Assembly: GCF_000315055.1 (NCBI RefSeq)
Contig: NZ_BAER01000126.1
Location: 1-44,995 of the forward strand
Direction of reading: 5' to 3'
DNA from: Paraglaciecola polaris LMG 21857
GTDB lineage: Bacteria > Pseudomonadota > Gammaproteobacteria > Enterobacterales > Alteromonadaceae
Length of the DNA stretch: 44,995 nt
Shown: positions 1 through 8,279 of the stretch, piece after piece
How positions within the stretch are numbered: the first letter of the stretch is position 1
Layout of the letters: the number at the start of each line of letters is the position of its first letter
Notes under the pieces: generated by a model
Told to the model about the DNA's origin: nothing
What the model saw: only the letters and a program-made list of their open reading frames with translations
The model's database searches: none
Position numbers and translations under genes: made by a program

Positions 1-32
1 ATGGTCACTTTAAGTGCTATTTCTGGTATATT

Positions 33-46
33 TGTTATCGATTACA
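33..46. promoter_or_regulatory. Putative LacI-family operator, upstream copy
   Basis: The 14-mer TGTTATCGATTACA differs at one position from the perfect palindrome TGTAATCGATTACA at 1329-1342. It has the central CG and dyad symmetry typical of LacI-family operators. It lies about 135 bp before the LacI-type gene and could serve autoregulation, or regulation of a divergent gene to the left of the window. A modest sigma70-like promoter (TTGATA at 68-73, 17-bp spacer, TATTTA at 91-96) lies between it and the regulator gene. The match is visible in the sequence; the regulatory role is inferred. Confidence 0.6.
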
Positions 47-179
47 ATAATTACTTTTGCTACTTTATTGATATTATTTACATATTCAGGTATTTAAATT
101 AAGTAAGACTGTTGGTATGGCAGTGTCATAAAATAACCTCGGGCATGGATCAGCCTGTTTCTTGGAAGTGAAGTCGTAG

Positions 180-1187
180 ATGACGAATATAAAAAAAGTA
201 AGTGAACTCGCTGGAGTATCAACAGCAACGGTATCACGCACACTTAAAATGCCCGATATGGTCACTGCTCGCACCAAAGAAAAAGTAATGAAAGCCGTGC
301 GAGAAGCTGGCTACAGACCAAGTTGGCTAGCAACTAGTGTGAAAACTGGACGCACAAACACCATAGTGGTTTTAGTGCCTAATTTGGTCAACCCGTTTTT
401 TATGCGCATCATTGGAGGGATCGAGCAGGCTGCTCAAGAGCGCGGCTTTACGGTACTGCTTTGTGATACCCAAGGCGACAGCAAGCGCGAAAGTGATTAC
501 GCTTCTATGGTATTGACCAATCGTGCAGATGGACTGATTCAACTCGACCATTCGTTTCCCTTTTCTGACGACGACGCCAAATTGGCTGAAACCATTCCCA
601 TGGTCAGTGTCTGTGAGCGTATCCATTCTGAAAAAAAATATCCTGTAGTATCCCTTGATAACTATGCTGCCAGCCGAGCTTTGGTTCATCATTTGGTCAG
701 TTACGGGCATACTCGGTTTGCCGTCATTGTGGGTCAAGTGGTCAGTCAAATACATAAAGATCGTCTCTCTGGGCTACGCAGTGTCTTGGCTGAAGAGGAT
801 ATTGAGTTTGACGAAGACATGATCGTGGGACAGAGTTATAGCATTGAAAATGGCATTGAGAGTATGCGTCAACTACTGGCAAAACCGACTCGCCCTACCG
901 CTGTGATTTGCTTTAATGATGATATTGCGATTGGTGCGATGCATGAAATCCACCGTCAAGGATTACATGTTCCTAATGATATTTCGGTGGTCGGTTTTGA
1001 CAATGTTAAAGTCTCGGCATTCATGAATCCGCCATTAACAACTATAGATCAACCCGCATACGAAATGGGACGCAGAGGCATGGAAGTGCTTAGCGACCTC
1101 ATTAATAGCATTCCCCTTACCCGAAGCAGCGAAATGTTGCCTTTTCAATTACTTGAACGTCAAAGTAGCGGTCCCGCCCCCGTTTAA
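180..1187 (+). CDS. LacI-family transcriptional regulator
   Basis: This 335-residue protein has the LacI/GalR layout. An N-terminal helix-turn-helix (about residues 5-25, with VSELAGVSTATVSR) and hinge helix are followed by a periplasmic-binding-protein-like sensor domain (about 62-330; VVLVPNLVNPFF near its start, ICFNDDIAIGA and VVGFDN later). The length is normal for the family. The ATG is preceded by GGAAG at 164-168. It is probably a repressor responding to a sugar from N-glycan breakdown (mannose, GlcNAc or Man-GlcNAc), because the matching palindromes sit upstream of it and of the adjacent TonB receptor gene. The family is certain; the ligand is inferred from neighbours only. Confidence 0.95.
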   Translation: MTNIKKVSELAGVSTATVSRTLKMPDMVTARTKEKVMKAVREAGYRPSWLATSVKTGRTNTIVVLVPNLVNPFFMRIIGGIEQAAQERGFTVLLCDTQGDSKRESDYASMVLTNRADGLIQLDHSFPFSDDDAKLAETIPMVSVCERIHSEKKYPVVSLDNYAASRALVHHLVSYGHTRFAVIVGQVVSQIHKDRLSGLRSVLAEEDIEFDEDMIVGQSYSIENGIESMRQLLAKPTRPTAVICFNDDIAIGAMHEIHRQGLHVPNDISVVGFDNVKVSAFMNPPLTTIDQPAYEMGRRGMEVLSDLINSIPLTRSSEMLPFQLLERQSSGPAPV

Positions 1188-1287
1188 ATAAGGTTTAAGC
1201 TGAGTTTTATGACTGAAATAGGTAAATATTAAAAAGCCTTTTCAGTGCATGGTTGTTAATTTTTTGTATATTTTTTAACTTGTGTTG

Positions 1288-1316
1288 TTGACATGTGAAG
1301 TGTGGGGCACTATATT
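1288..1316 (+). promoter_or_regulatory. Sigma70 promoter of the glycan-utilisation operon
   Basis: A perfect -35 box TTGACA (1288-1293), a 17-bp spacer and a near-consensus -10 box TATATT (1311-1316) give a predicted transcription start near 1323-1325. This is a few bases before the palindromic operator at 1329-1342. It would drive the TonB receptor gene and those behind it, with a leader of about 165 nt. Confidence 0.75.
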
Positions 1317-1328
1317 TTTCCAGTAAAT

Positions 1329-1342
1329 TGTAATCGATTACA
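1329..1342. promoter_or_regulatory. Perfect palindromic LacI-family operator
   Basis: TGTAATCGATTACA is a perfect 14-bp palindrome with the central CG common in LacI-family sites. It lies just downstream of the predicted transcription start, where bound repressor would block initiation. A near-identical copy lies at 33-46 beside the LacI-type gene. I saw no further copy in the gene gaps of the locus. Confidence 0.75.
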
Positions 1343-1490
1343 TTTTGTTGGTGAGAAAATTACCAATGAAATGACCTATAGATAGCGTGAATAAAGAAAA
1401 AATAAGCAGTTACTGAAGTAGGCCGTGACTTATGTTCACGGTTACATTTAGTTAAAGCGGAAATATCCGATGGCGATTAGGAAAACACAT

Positions 1491-4385
1491 ATGAACAACA
1501 CCAGTGACAAAATATTTGGTAAATCCATGCTGAGTTTAGCAGTTGTGTGTGCATTGGGCGTCGCGCCCTCGCATGCATTTGCGCAACAAGCAGATGATAA
1601 CTCCAGCACAAGTGATGCAGAAACCGAAGTGATTCAGGTTCGTGGTATTCGCGCATCAGCAGCGGAAAACTTAGCCATTAAACGCTTATCGAATGCAGTG
1701 GTCGATGCGATTACGGCCGAAGACATAGGTAAGTTCCCAGATAAGAACGTTGCAGACTCTTTGCAGCGCGTCCCTGGTGTGGTCATTCAACGCAACGGCG
1801 GTGAAGGCTCAAGTGTGAGTATTCGTGGTCTATCCCCTAACCTAACGTTTACTCAGTTAAACGGAAACTTCATCGCGGCCTCTTCGGGTGACCCTTCTCG
1901 TTCGTTTTCTTATGAATTATTGCCGTCGAATTTAGTGGGCAAAGTAGAATTATTTAAATCGTCAGAAGCGCGTCTCGATGAAGGGGGTGTTGGTGGTACG
2001 GTTATCGTACATAGCCGCAAGCCACTGGATATGGAGAAAAATTCTGGTGTGGTCAGCCTAGAGTATACCTACGCAGATATTACCGATAAGTATGAGCCCC
2101 AGTTAAGTGGCATTTATTCGTGGAAAACAGATGAGGAAGACTTCGGCTTTTTGGTGGGTTTCACGCAACAAGACAGAACCAACCGTACGCAAACGTCTCG
2201 GGTTAACATTATTAACCAGAACTTCCAGTATACCGAGCGTCGAAATGGACAAGACGTAGAGGGCGGTGCCCAAGGCTATGCTCGTCAGAGTTTTGTACAA
2301 GAAGTACTAGAAGAAGACAGACAACGTACCGGTGTGCAATTCACCGCACAGTGGCGCCCTACTGATAACCTTGAAGTGGGTTTTAACTACTTTCAGTTTA
2401 AGTTGGGACTTGATTCCATTTTACATCAACTTGAATACCCTGAGTGGCACGATACCAACCAATATTGGACTGACATCTTTGTGGATGCGGATGCCGAATA
2501 TGTTACTGGTATCGACTACAGTCGAGCGGTCTCAGGAGAAGCACTGGATACTCAAATTCCTCGGATGAACGGTGAATATATAGTGGAAGAATCCACTTCT
2601 GATACTTTCGATTTTTTCATGGAGTATGAAGGTAGCGATTTCAATGTGAAGTTTGTAGCCGGCCATACTGAAGCGGAAGGTGGACCGAGTGAAAAATACC
2701 GTGCAGCTTACTATTCTGGCGGTACAGCAGATTATTGGGGCTGGCGCTTTGAAGACAAAAACTTGATCACCAATATCGACCCTGAAATATTCAATCGCTT
2801 AAAAGCGGGTGAAGGCGGCCAAGCAGATATTGGTGCCACAGATTCTAGTTTTGTTGGTGGCACACAAGAAGAAGATTACGCTCAAATTGACACAGATTGG
2901 TTTGTGGACTGGGGCATAGTTGAGACCTTACGTTTTGGACTGAAATATCGTAAAGGCTCTATTCACCGTGATACACGTAACACTTACTATTTAGATAAAG
3001 ACTTTGATGTAGCCGCGGGCGAAGCGCGCCCTGGTGGCATTACATTGGATGATGATTACTCTAGAAACGGCGGTATTCCGCTGTTAACGACCGTTATTGC
3101 TGATCAACCTTTAGGTAATCTTGGTGGTTCGATCAATACCAATATCTTCCCTGTGGTGAATTGGAATAAATACCAAAGCGAATTACAGAATAATTTTCAA
3201 CGTTATACCCGTTTTGAGCCTGATTTCGTTTACGAAGTCGAAGAAGAAGTCAAAGTGGCCTATGTCCAAGCTGACTACAAATGGGAAAAATTCCGGGGTA
3301 ACTTCGGGGTACGCTTTGTTGACACAGTGAATACCAATACCGCCAGTGATCGTCTCGTTTTTGCCTTAGACCGCGTTAATTTGGAAGGCGAAGACGTAGC
3401 GCAAGTGAATGGCATTGTGCGCGATATCATAGTCAATCCTAAAGAAAATTCTTATAGCCATGTATTGCCAAGCTTTAACATTGCTTGGGATTTAAATGAT
3501 GATTGGGTATTACGCGGTGCGGCGGCAAAAGTGATTTCTCGTCCTGATTATGCCGATCTTGGTCAATTCCAAACGCTAACTTACCGTTCAAGTGAATGGG
3601 AGGCGGACTCTAGCGACCGTCCTGACTTTGATCCTATTCGTGACCGTGAAGGTTGGACCGGTGGCGGAGGTAATGCATCTTTACGTCCTCTTGAGTCCGT
3701 GCAATATGACTTGTCTTTAGAGTATTACTACGGCGAAGGCTCAGGCGTTAGCTTGGCGGTATTCTTGAAAAATATCGATAACTTTGTTGTGCCATTCGTA
3801 CTGGATGTTAACACCAGTGTGCCAGACCAGACTTTCACCTTGGTCGAATCAGGTGGCGGCACGGTCAGTGTTGGTGGCGATATTGTGGTGCGCGATTTTG
3901 ATACCTCTGCAAACGGCACAGACGCTGAATCTAAGGGTGTCGAGTTCTCATTCCAGCACTTCTTTGACAATGGTTTTGGTGTGTCGGGTAACTACACGCG
4001 CAATATCACGAGTGCTGCGACCGTTGAAGCTGACGGGCAAATTGTGGGTGAGTCACCCTTAACGGGCAGCTCTAAATATCAAGGTAACTTATCTGCCTTC
4101 TATGAAAACGATGACTATAGCGTTCGTATTTCGTATAACCGCAGAGGTCCGACTATTGGTGCCTTGGCTGAAGATTGGGATATAAACCGTTTCAGCGATA
4201 CCTATGATCAGATAGACGTGAACGCCAGCTACAGCATTACCGAAGATATTACGCTGAGTGCATCGGTCATCAATCTGACCAAGTCAGAAGACTACGTCCA
4301 TTTAGGGGATGACACGAAAGTACGATTTTTAACTAACTCGTACAGTGGTCGTCGACTCTTCGCCGGCATCAACTACAGATTTTAA
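1491..4385 (+). CDS. TonB-dependent receptor, putative N-glycan oligosaccharide importer
   Basis: This outer-membrane receptor has 964 residues from this start. A signal peptide (about residues 1-32, cleavage after AFA) is followed by a TonB-box-like stretch (EVIQVRG), a plug domain (AITAEDIGKFPDKNVADSLQ, then PGVVIQRNGG and SIRGLSPN) and a large beta-barrel ending in an aromatic terminus (GINYRF). The plug signature is that of the large TonB receptor subfamily (TIGR01782-like) common in marine and plant-associated carbohydrate users. I prefer the ATG at 1491 because AGGAAAA (1479-1485) precedes it at good spacing; an in-frame ATG at 1470 has a poorer site and puts seven charged residues before the signal peptide. 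Position behind the operator and before the glycan-binding lipoprotein suggests uptake of released glycans. The substrate is inferred from context. Confidence 0.93.
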   Translation: MNNTSDKIFGKSMLSLAVVCALGVAPSHAFAQQADDNSSTSDAETEVIQVRGIRASAAENLAIKRLSNAVVDAITAEDIGKFPDKNVADSLQRVPGVVIQRNGGEGSSVSIRGLSPNLTFTQLNGNFIAASSGDPSRSFSYELLPSNLVGKVELFKSSEARLDEGGVGGTVIVHSRKPLDMEKNSGVVSLEYTYADITDKYEPQLSGIYSWKTDEEDFGFLVGFTQQDRTNRTQTSRVNIINQNFQYTERRNGQDVEGGAQGYARQSFVQEVLEEDRQRTGVQFTAQWRPTDNLEVGFNYFQFKLGLDSILHQLEYPEWHDTNQYWTDIFVDADAEYVTGIDYSRAVSGEALDTQIPRMNGEYIVEESTSDTFDFFMEYEGSDFNVKFVAGHTEAEGGPSEKYRAAYYSGGTADYWGWRFEDKNLITNIDPEIFNRLKAGEGGQADIGATDSSFVGGTQEEDYAQIDTDWFVDWGIVETLRFGLKYRKGSIHRDTRNTYYLDKDFDVAAGEARPGGITLDDDYSRNGGIPLLTTVIADQPLGNLGGSINTNIFPVVNWNKYQSELQNNFQRYTRFEPDFVYEVEEEVKVAYVQADYKWEKFRGNFGVRFVDTVNTNTASDRLVFALDRVNLEGEDVAQVNGIVRDIIVNPKENSYSHVLPSFNIAWDLNDDWVLRGAAAKVISRPDYADLGQFQTLTYRSSEWEADSSDRPDFDPIRDREGWTGGGGNASLRPLESVQYDLSLEYYYGEGSGVSLAVFLKNIDNFVVPFVLDVNTSVPDQTFTLVESGGGTVSVGGDIVVRDFDTSANGTDAESKGVEFSFQHFFDNGFGVSGNYTRNITSAATVEADGQIVGESPLTGSSKYQGNLSAFYENDDYSVRISYNRRGPTIGALAEDWDINRFSDTYDQIDVNASYSITEDITLSASVINLTKSEDYVHLGDDTKVRFLTNSYSGRRLFAGINYRF

Positions 4386-4390
4386 TGCGT

Positions 4391-4415
4391 GCAGCCAGTC
4401 CTAAAGGGCTGGTGC
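4391..4415 (+). other. Intercistronic RNA hairpin
   Basis: CCAGTCC (4395-4401), loop TAAA and GGGCTGG (4406-4412) form a 7-bp stem with one G-T pair. GCA/TGC extends it past a bulged G. There is no T-tract, so it is more likely an mRNA-stabilising or processing element between the receptor and lipoprotein genes than a terminator. Confidence 0.45.
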
Positions 4416-4453
4416 AATGGAACGTAATAGACAGATTGAATTGAGGAATAATA

Positions 4454-7288
4454 ATGAAAAAGCTCACAATGAATAAAACCACAGCGGCTATGCTGATGGC
4501 AATGAGCACCTTGTACGGTTGCGGTGGCAGTGCTGATGACCCGAACCCTAATGACGCAGTAGACACTCGTGTTACGACTGCGGCTACCCTGACAGGTACT
4601 GCGGTAAAAGGCAGCTTAGACAGTGCTCAAATCAGCGTTGCCCAAATGAACAATTCTCCCATTAGCATCACCAGTGGTGAACTCACTGATGCCTCGGGAA
4701 ACGTAAACGTGGTCGTTCAAAGCGACCTTGGTTTCGGCATCAACAGTCCTTTTAAGGTGTCGGTTACAGCCACGGATGCCACAAGTATGATGTGTGATGC
4801 TATCGATTGCGCCGGAGTTGATATGGGGCAAGAATTAAGTGGTGAGCCGTTAACTGGCACCGTGCTTAAATCTTTATCTTTTGTCAATGTGCCTTATGGT
4901 GCACAAGCCAATAGCAGTAACTTACCTTTTCAAGCCAACGCGCTGACGACCATAGCGACGCCGCTAGTTGAAAACGCGGTTGCCAATGGCGCGAATATCA
5001 GCCAAAAAGTATTGTTTGACTTGCAAGCGGTGACCGCCTCTGAACTGGCACTACGTGCCTTAGGCGTATCAGTTGCCAGTACTAACTTGTTCGAAACTAA
5101 ATTAATTAGCGGTGAGTCTTACGCTAATTTTGTGGTGGGTGAAGACTGCACAACAGTGACCACTACTGATGCTGACGGTAACGATGTTGCGCTAGAAGAA
5201 TGTACTGATGTACTTGCCTCGCCTGCCATTATCACAATGTCGCTAGCGAATGCAGCTTTTGCCAATATTGCCCAAACCGAGAGTTTTAACGAACGGTTTG
5301 ACGCAGTCAATGTGGCTATTACGGCTGCTATCGAAGGCGACACGTTAGCCTTGACGCCAATCCGAGAGCGCCTGTTTGCTTCTGTCAGCGCAGTGCCGTT
5401 TTTGTCTGAGTTGGGTATTTCCCCTGAAAGCATTATCGATGTGGGGTTATCTTTTGCTATCGCAGATGAAAATAGCGGTCCGGTGCAAGAAGTCACGACC
5501 TTAGCTAATTTAGCCGGCGCGACTATTACTGGACGAGCCCGTATCAGTGATGGTGAAGCAGAAATCATGGCTTTCGATAAAGATCTGGACAGCAAGTGGT
5601 TGGATAACGGTGGTGTACCTAGCGTCGAAGAGCCATCTTGGGTTCAACTTGAATTTACCCAAGGACATGCTGTCAGCAGTTTGTTTATTACCAGTGCTAA
5701 CGATGCGCCTGAACGCGACCCTGAAAACTTTGATTTACTCGCCTCAAATGACGGTGAAAATTGGGTTACCTTGGCCAGCTTTTTAGGTGAGTCATTTGAT
5801 GAACGCTTTGAACGTAAAGAGTTTTCATTTTCTAATGGTTTAGAGTATTCCTTCTATCGCTTAAATATCAACAAAAATAAGGGTGATACTAGCTTAATGC
5901 AGTTGTCCGAAATTCAGTTGGTTGGCCCAATTTATGCGAGTACAGATCATACTGATCCTGTGGGAACCGGCGCGATAACAGGTCGAGCCCGTATCAGCGA
6001 TAACGAAGCTGAAACCATGGCATTTGATAATGATGCGCAAAGTAAATGGTTGGATAACGGCGGGGTACCGAGTGTTGAAGAACCATCATGGGTCCAAGTG
6101 GATTTCCCTGAAGCAGTAGCGGTTAACGTATTAGCCATTACCAGTGCTAACGATGGTCCAGAGCGGGATCCTGAAAATTTCACCTTAGTGGGTTCTAACG
6201 ATGGTGGTGTCACTTGGACAACGATCGGTGATTGGTTAGGCGAGTCGTTTGATGAGCGTTTTGAACGTAAATTATTTAGTGCCGATAACGCTTTGGCTTA
6301 TAGCACCTACCGCCTAAATATTACCAAAAACAAAGGCGACAGCAACTTAATGCAATTAGGCGAGATTGAACTGATTGGGCCTAAAATCCCAAGTGTTCAA
6401 CACAGCCATAGTGCAGGAGCGACTTACACTGAGCGCGCGCGCATCAGTGACGGTGAAGCAGGGGCAATGGCCTTTGACAATGACGTTCAAACCAAATGGT
6501 TAGATAATGGTGGTGCACCTTCTGTTGAAGAGCCATCATGGGTTGTGGTCAGCTTGCCTGAAGCGGCTGCAGTCAACACACTGGCCGTTACTAGCGCAAA
6601 TGATGCTCCTGAGCGTGATCCTGAAAACTTCGCGGTGTGGGCGTCAAACGACAATGAAAATTGGACTGAACTCGCCAGCTGGTTAGGTGAGAGCTTCGAC
6701 GAGCGCTTCGAGCGCAAGCAATACACCTTTGCCAATGACATTGGCTTTAACTTCTATCGTTTCAATATCACTAAAAATAAAGGTGATAACAGCTTGATGC
6801 AAATAGCTGAAATTGAATTGATTGGACCTCAGTTCACGTCTGTTGATGTTTCATCAACTGCCGGTACGACAATTACAGGTCGAGCACGTATCAGTGACAA
6901 CGAAGCTGAAACCATGGCCTTTGATGACCTGCTTACGACTAAGTGGTTAGATAATGGCGGTGTGCCCTCTGTTGAGGAACCATCTTGGGTGCAACTTGAC
7001 TTTGCTACCGCCAAAATCGTCAATAGTATTGCTATCACCAGTGCCAATGACGCACCAGAACGCGATCCAGAAAACTTCACGGTTGTAGGGTCAAATGACG
7101 GCGGAGCAACTTGGCAAGAAGTTGAGTCTTGGGTTGGCGAAAGCTTCGATAGCCGCTTTGAGCGTAAGTTGTTCGAAATGCAAAACGGTTTTGCGTATTC
7201 CAGCTATCGAATCAATATCACCAAAAACAAAGGTGACAGTAATTTAATGCAAATTACCGAAATTGAGTTGATTGGTCCCGCTGAGTAA
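4454..7288 (+). CDS. Lipoprotein with four tandem F5/8C (discoidin) modules, putative surface glycan-binding protein
   Basis: This 944-residue protein has a lipoprotein signal peptide with lipobox LYGC (Cys23). An uncharacterised N-terminal region (about 30-350) contains a carboxypeptidase-regulatory-like stretch (TLTGTAVKGSLDSAQISV). Four tandem modules of 141-151 residues follow, starting near residues 355, 504, 655 and 804. Each carries WLDNGG-PSVEEPSWV, SAND-PERDPENF, GESFD-RFERK and NKGD-LMQ-EI-L-GP, the pattern of F5/8 type C/CBM32-like beta-sandwiches. No catalytic domain is recognisable. The start has GAGGA at 4442-4446. Its place directly after the TonB receptor is that of a surface glycan-binding protein, analogous to SusD/SGBP partners in Bacteroidetes. 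Glycan binding is inferred; the fold is well supported. Confidence 0.85.
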   Translation: MKKLTMNKTTAAMLMAMSTLYGCGGSADDPNPNDAVDTRVTTAATLTGTAVKGSLDSAQISVAQMNNSPISITSGELTDASGNVNVVVQSDLGFGINSPFKVSVTATDATSMMCDAIDCAGVDMGQELSGEPLTGTVLKSLSFVNVPYGAQANSSNLPFQANALTTIATPLVENAVANGANISQKVLFDLQAVTASELALRALGVSVASTNLFETKLISGESYANFVVGEDCTTVTTTDADGNDVALEECTDVLASPAIITMSLANAAFANIAQTESFNERFDAVNVAITAAIEGDTLALTPIRERLFASVSAVPFLSELGISPESIIDVGLSFAIADENSGPVQEVTTLANLAGATITGRARISDGEAEIMAFDKDLDSKWLDNGGVPSVEEPSWVQLEFTQGHAVSSLFITSANDAPERDPENFDLLASNDGENWVTLASFLGESFDERFERKEFSFSNGLEYSFYRLNINKNKGDTSLMQLSEIQLVGPIYASTDHTDPVGTGAITGRARISDNEAETMAFDNDAQSKWLDNGGVPSVEEPSWVQVDFPEAVAVNVLAITSANDGPERDPENFTLVGSNDGGVTWTTIGDWLGESFDERFERKLFSADNALAYSTYRLNITKNKGDSNLMQLGEIELIGPKIPSVQHSHSAGATYTERARISDGEAGAMAFDNDVQTKWLDNGGAPSVEEPSWVVVSLPEAAAVNTLAVTSANDAPERDPENFAVWASNDNENWTELASWLGESFDERFERKQYTFANDIGFNFYRFNITKNKGDNSLMQIAEIELIGPQFTSVDVSSTAGTTITGRARISDNEAETMAFDDLLTTKWLDNGGVPSVEEPSWVQLDFATAKIVNSIAITSANDAPERDPENFTVVGSNDGGATWQEVESWVGESFDSRFERKLFEMQNGFAYSSYRINITKNKGDSNLMQITEIELIGPAE
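5516..7285 (+). repeat. Four tandem repeats encoding discoidin modules
   Basis: Units run about 5516-5962, 5963-6415, 6416-6862 and 6863-7285 (roughly 425-455 bp each). The protein motifs are nearly invariant while synonymous positions differ between units. The duplication is therefore old and maintained by selection rather than a recent slippage product. Confidence 0.85.
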
Positions 7289-7303
7289 ACGTAAGTGAAA
7301 CTC

Positions 7304-7334
7304 AAAAGCCCACTGACTATTTGGTGGGCTTTTT
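7304..7334 (+). terminator. Rho-independent terminator after the lipoprotein gene
   Basis: AAAAGCCCAC (7304-7313) pairs with GTGGGCTTTT (7324-7333) around a 10-nt loop, and the stem runs into a T-tract. It lies between the receptor/lipoprotein pair and the downstream enzyme genes, so it may lower enzyme-gene expression or require a second promoter before 7379. Confidence 0.85.
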
Positions 7335-7378
7335 ATTACCCTTAATATATTTCCAATAGACACATATAAATATTTACT

Positions 7379-8248
7379 ATGCATGATGATTATTACCTTG
7401 GAATTGATGGCGGCGGTACGCAGTGCCGAGCCGCTATATACAGCTCAGACTCCATATTGCTTGGTTCTGGCATTGGCGGGCCAGCAAATCCCGTTAACGG
7501 TTTATCGTTAGCGCAAGACGCCATTTTACAGGCTGCTACGCAGGCGCTGGATGATGCTAAATTAAAGCATGTGGCGCTTAGCCAACTAAACGTGGGTGCC
7601 GGCATTGCTGGCTTGCACTTGCCCAGTATGCAGTTAGCCATGGAACTGTGGCAGCATCCGTTTAAATCATTTTACTGCACCACAGATTTGCATGCAGCGG
7701 TAACCGGCATGCATCAAGGTAAAGATGGCGGTGTCATTATTCTCGGTACGGGTTTCAGTGCCCTAGGTATGGTCAATGGTGTCCAGCATTCAATCGGTGG
7801 CTATGGGTTTCCAATTAATGCCGAAGGCAGTGGATCGTGGTTAGGTTTACAAGCGGTGAAGGCCGCCTTACTGGCTTATGATGACATAGGGCCAGCAACC
7901 AGCATGCTAAAGGCTATGACTCAGCAGGAAGACATATTATCCCTTGCTACCCGCTTAAATCAGGGCAGTTCAACGGAATTTGCTACCTTTGCGCCATTAG
8001 TGTTCGAGCATGCCGCTCAAGGCGATCTGCTTGCTAAGGCAATCGTTGAACAGGCAACAGAGTTTCTACAGCGAGTGATCCGAAAATTAAATGCAATGGG
8101 TGTCAGTGACATTGTGCTGGTTGGCAGCGTCGCCCATCGTCTGCAAAGCCGCCTAAAAGAGAATTTTTCCCACAGTATTGTTGCAGGTAAGGCGTCGGCT
8201 GAATTTGGTGCCATGCTGCTAGCTAAAACGAGTTTAACCGGTGTCTAG
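7379..8248 (+). CDS. BadF/BadG-type ATPase, putative N-acetylglucosamine kinase
   Basis: This 289-residue protein of the ASKHA fold opens with the phosphate-binding loop GIDGGGTQCRA (about residues 8-18). It has a second nucleotide loop GVIILGTGFSALG and the family stretch GGYGFPINAEGSGSWLG. Members of this family phosphorylate GlcNAc (or glucosamine) to the 6-phosphate in the cytoplasm. No signal peptide is present. Beside aspartylglucosaminidase, GH85 and NagB-II, a GlcNAc kinase role fits best. The ATG has no clear ribosome binding site and follows a strong terminator, so expression may rely on readthrough or a weak local promoter. The substrate is inferred. Confidence 0.85.
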   Translation: MHDDYYLGIDGGGTQCRAAIYSSDSILLGSGIGGPANPVNGLSLAQDAILQAATQALDDAKLKHVALSQLNVGAGIAGLHLPSMQLAMELWQHPFKSFYCTTDLHAAVTGMHQGKDGGVIILGTGFSALGMVNGVQHSIGGYGFPINAEGSGSWLGLQAVKAALLAYDDIGPATSMLKAMTQQEDILSLATRLNQGSSTEFATFAPLVFEHAAQGDLLAKAIVEQATEFLQRVIRKLNAMGVSDIVLVGSVAHRLQSRLKENFSHSIVAGKASAEFGAMLLAKTSLTGV

Positions 8249-8279
8249 CCTACATAAGCAGCACAATAAAGGATAAAAA

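Noticed and set aside
1-102. A 33-residue open frame starting at the first base
   Set aside because: AT-rich, overlaps the operator and promoter region, has no ribosome binding site visible and an unlikely composition.
5119-7080. Several long open frames on the opposite strand of the discoidin lipoprotein gene
   Set aside because: They repeat in step with the tandem modules and are antisense shadows, with no independent start signals or recognisable domains.
4454-7288. The lipoprotein as a glycoside hydrolase carrying CBM32 modules
   Set aside because: No catalytic-domain motif could be recognised in residues 30-350, so only a binding role is proposed.
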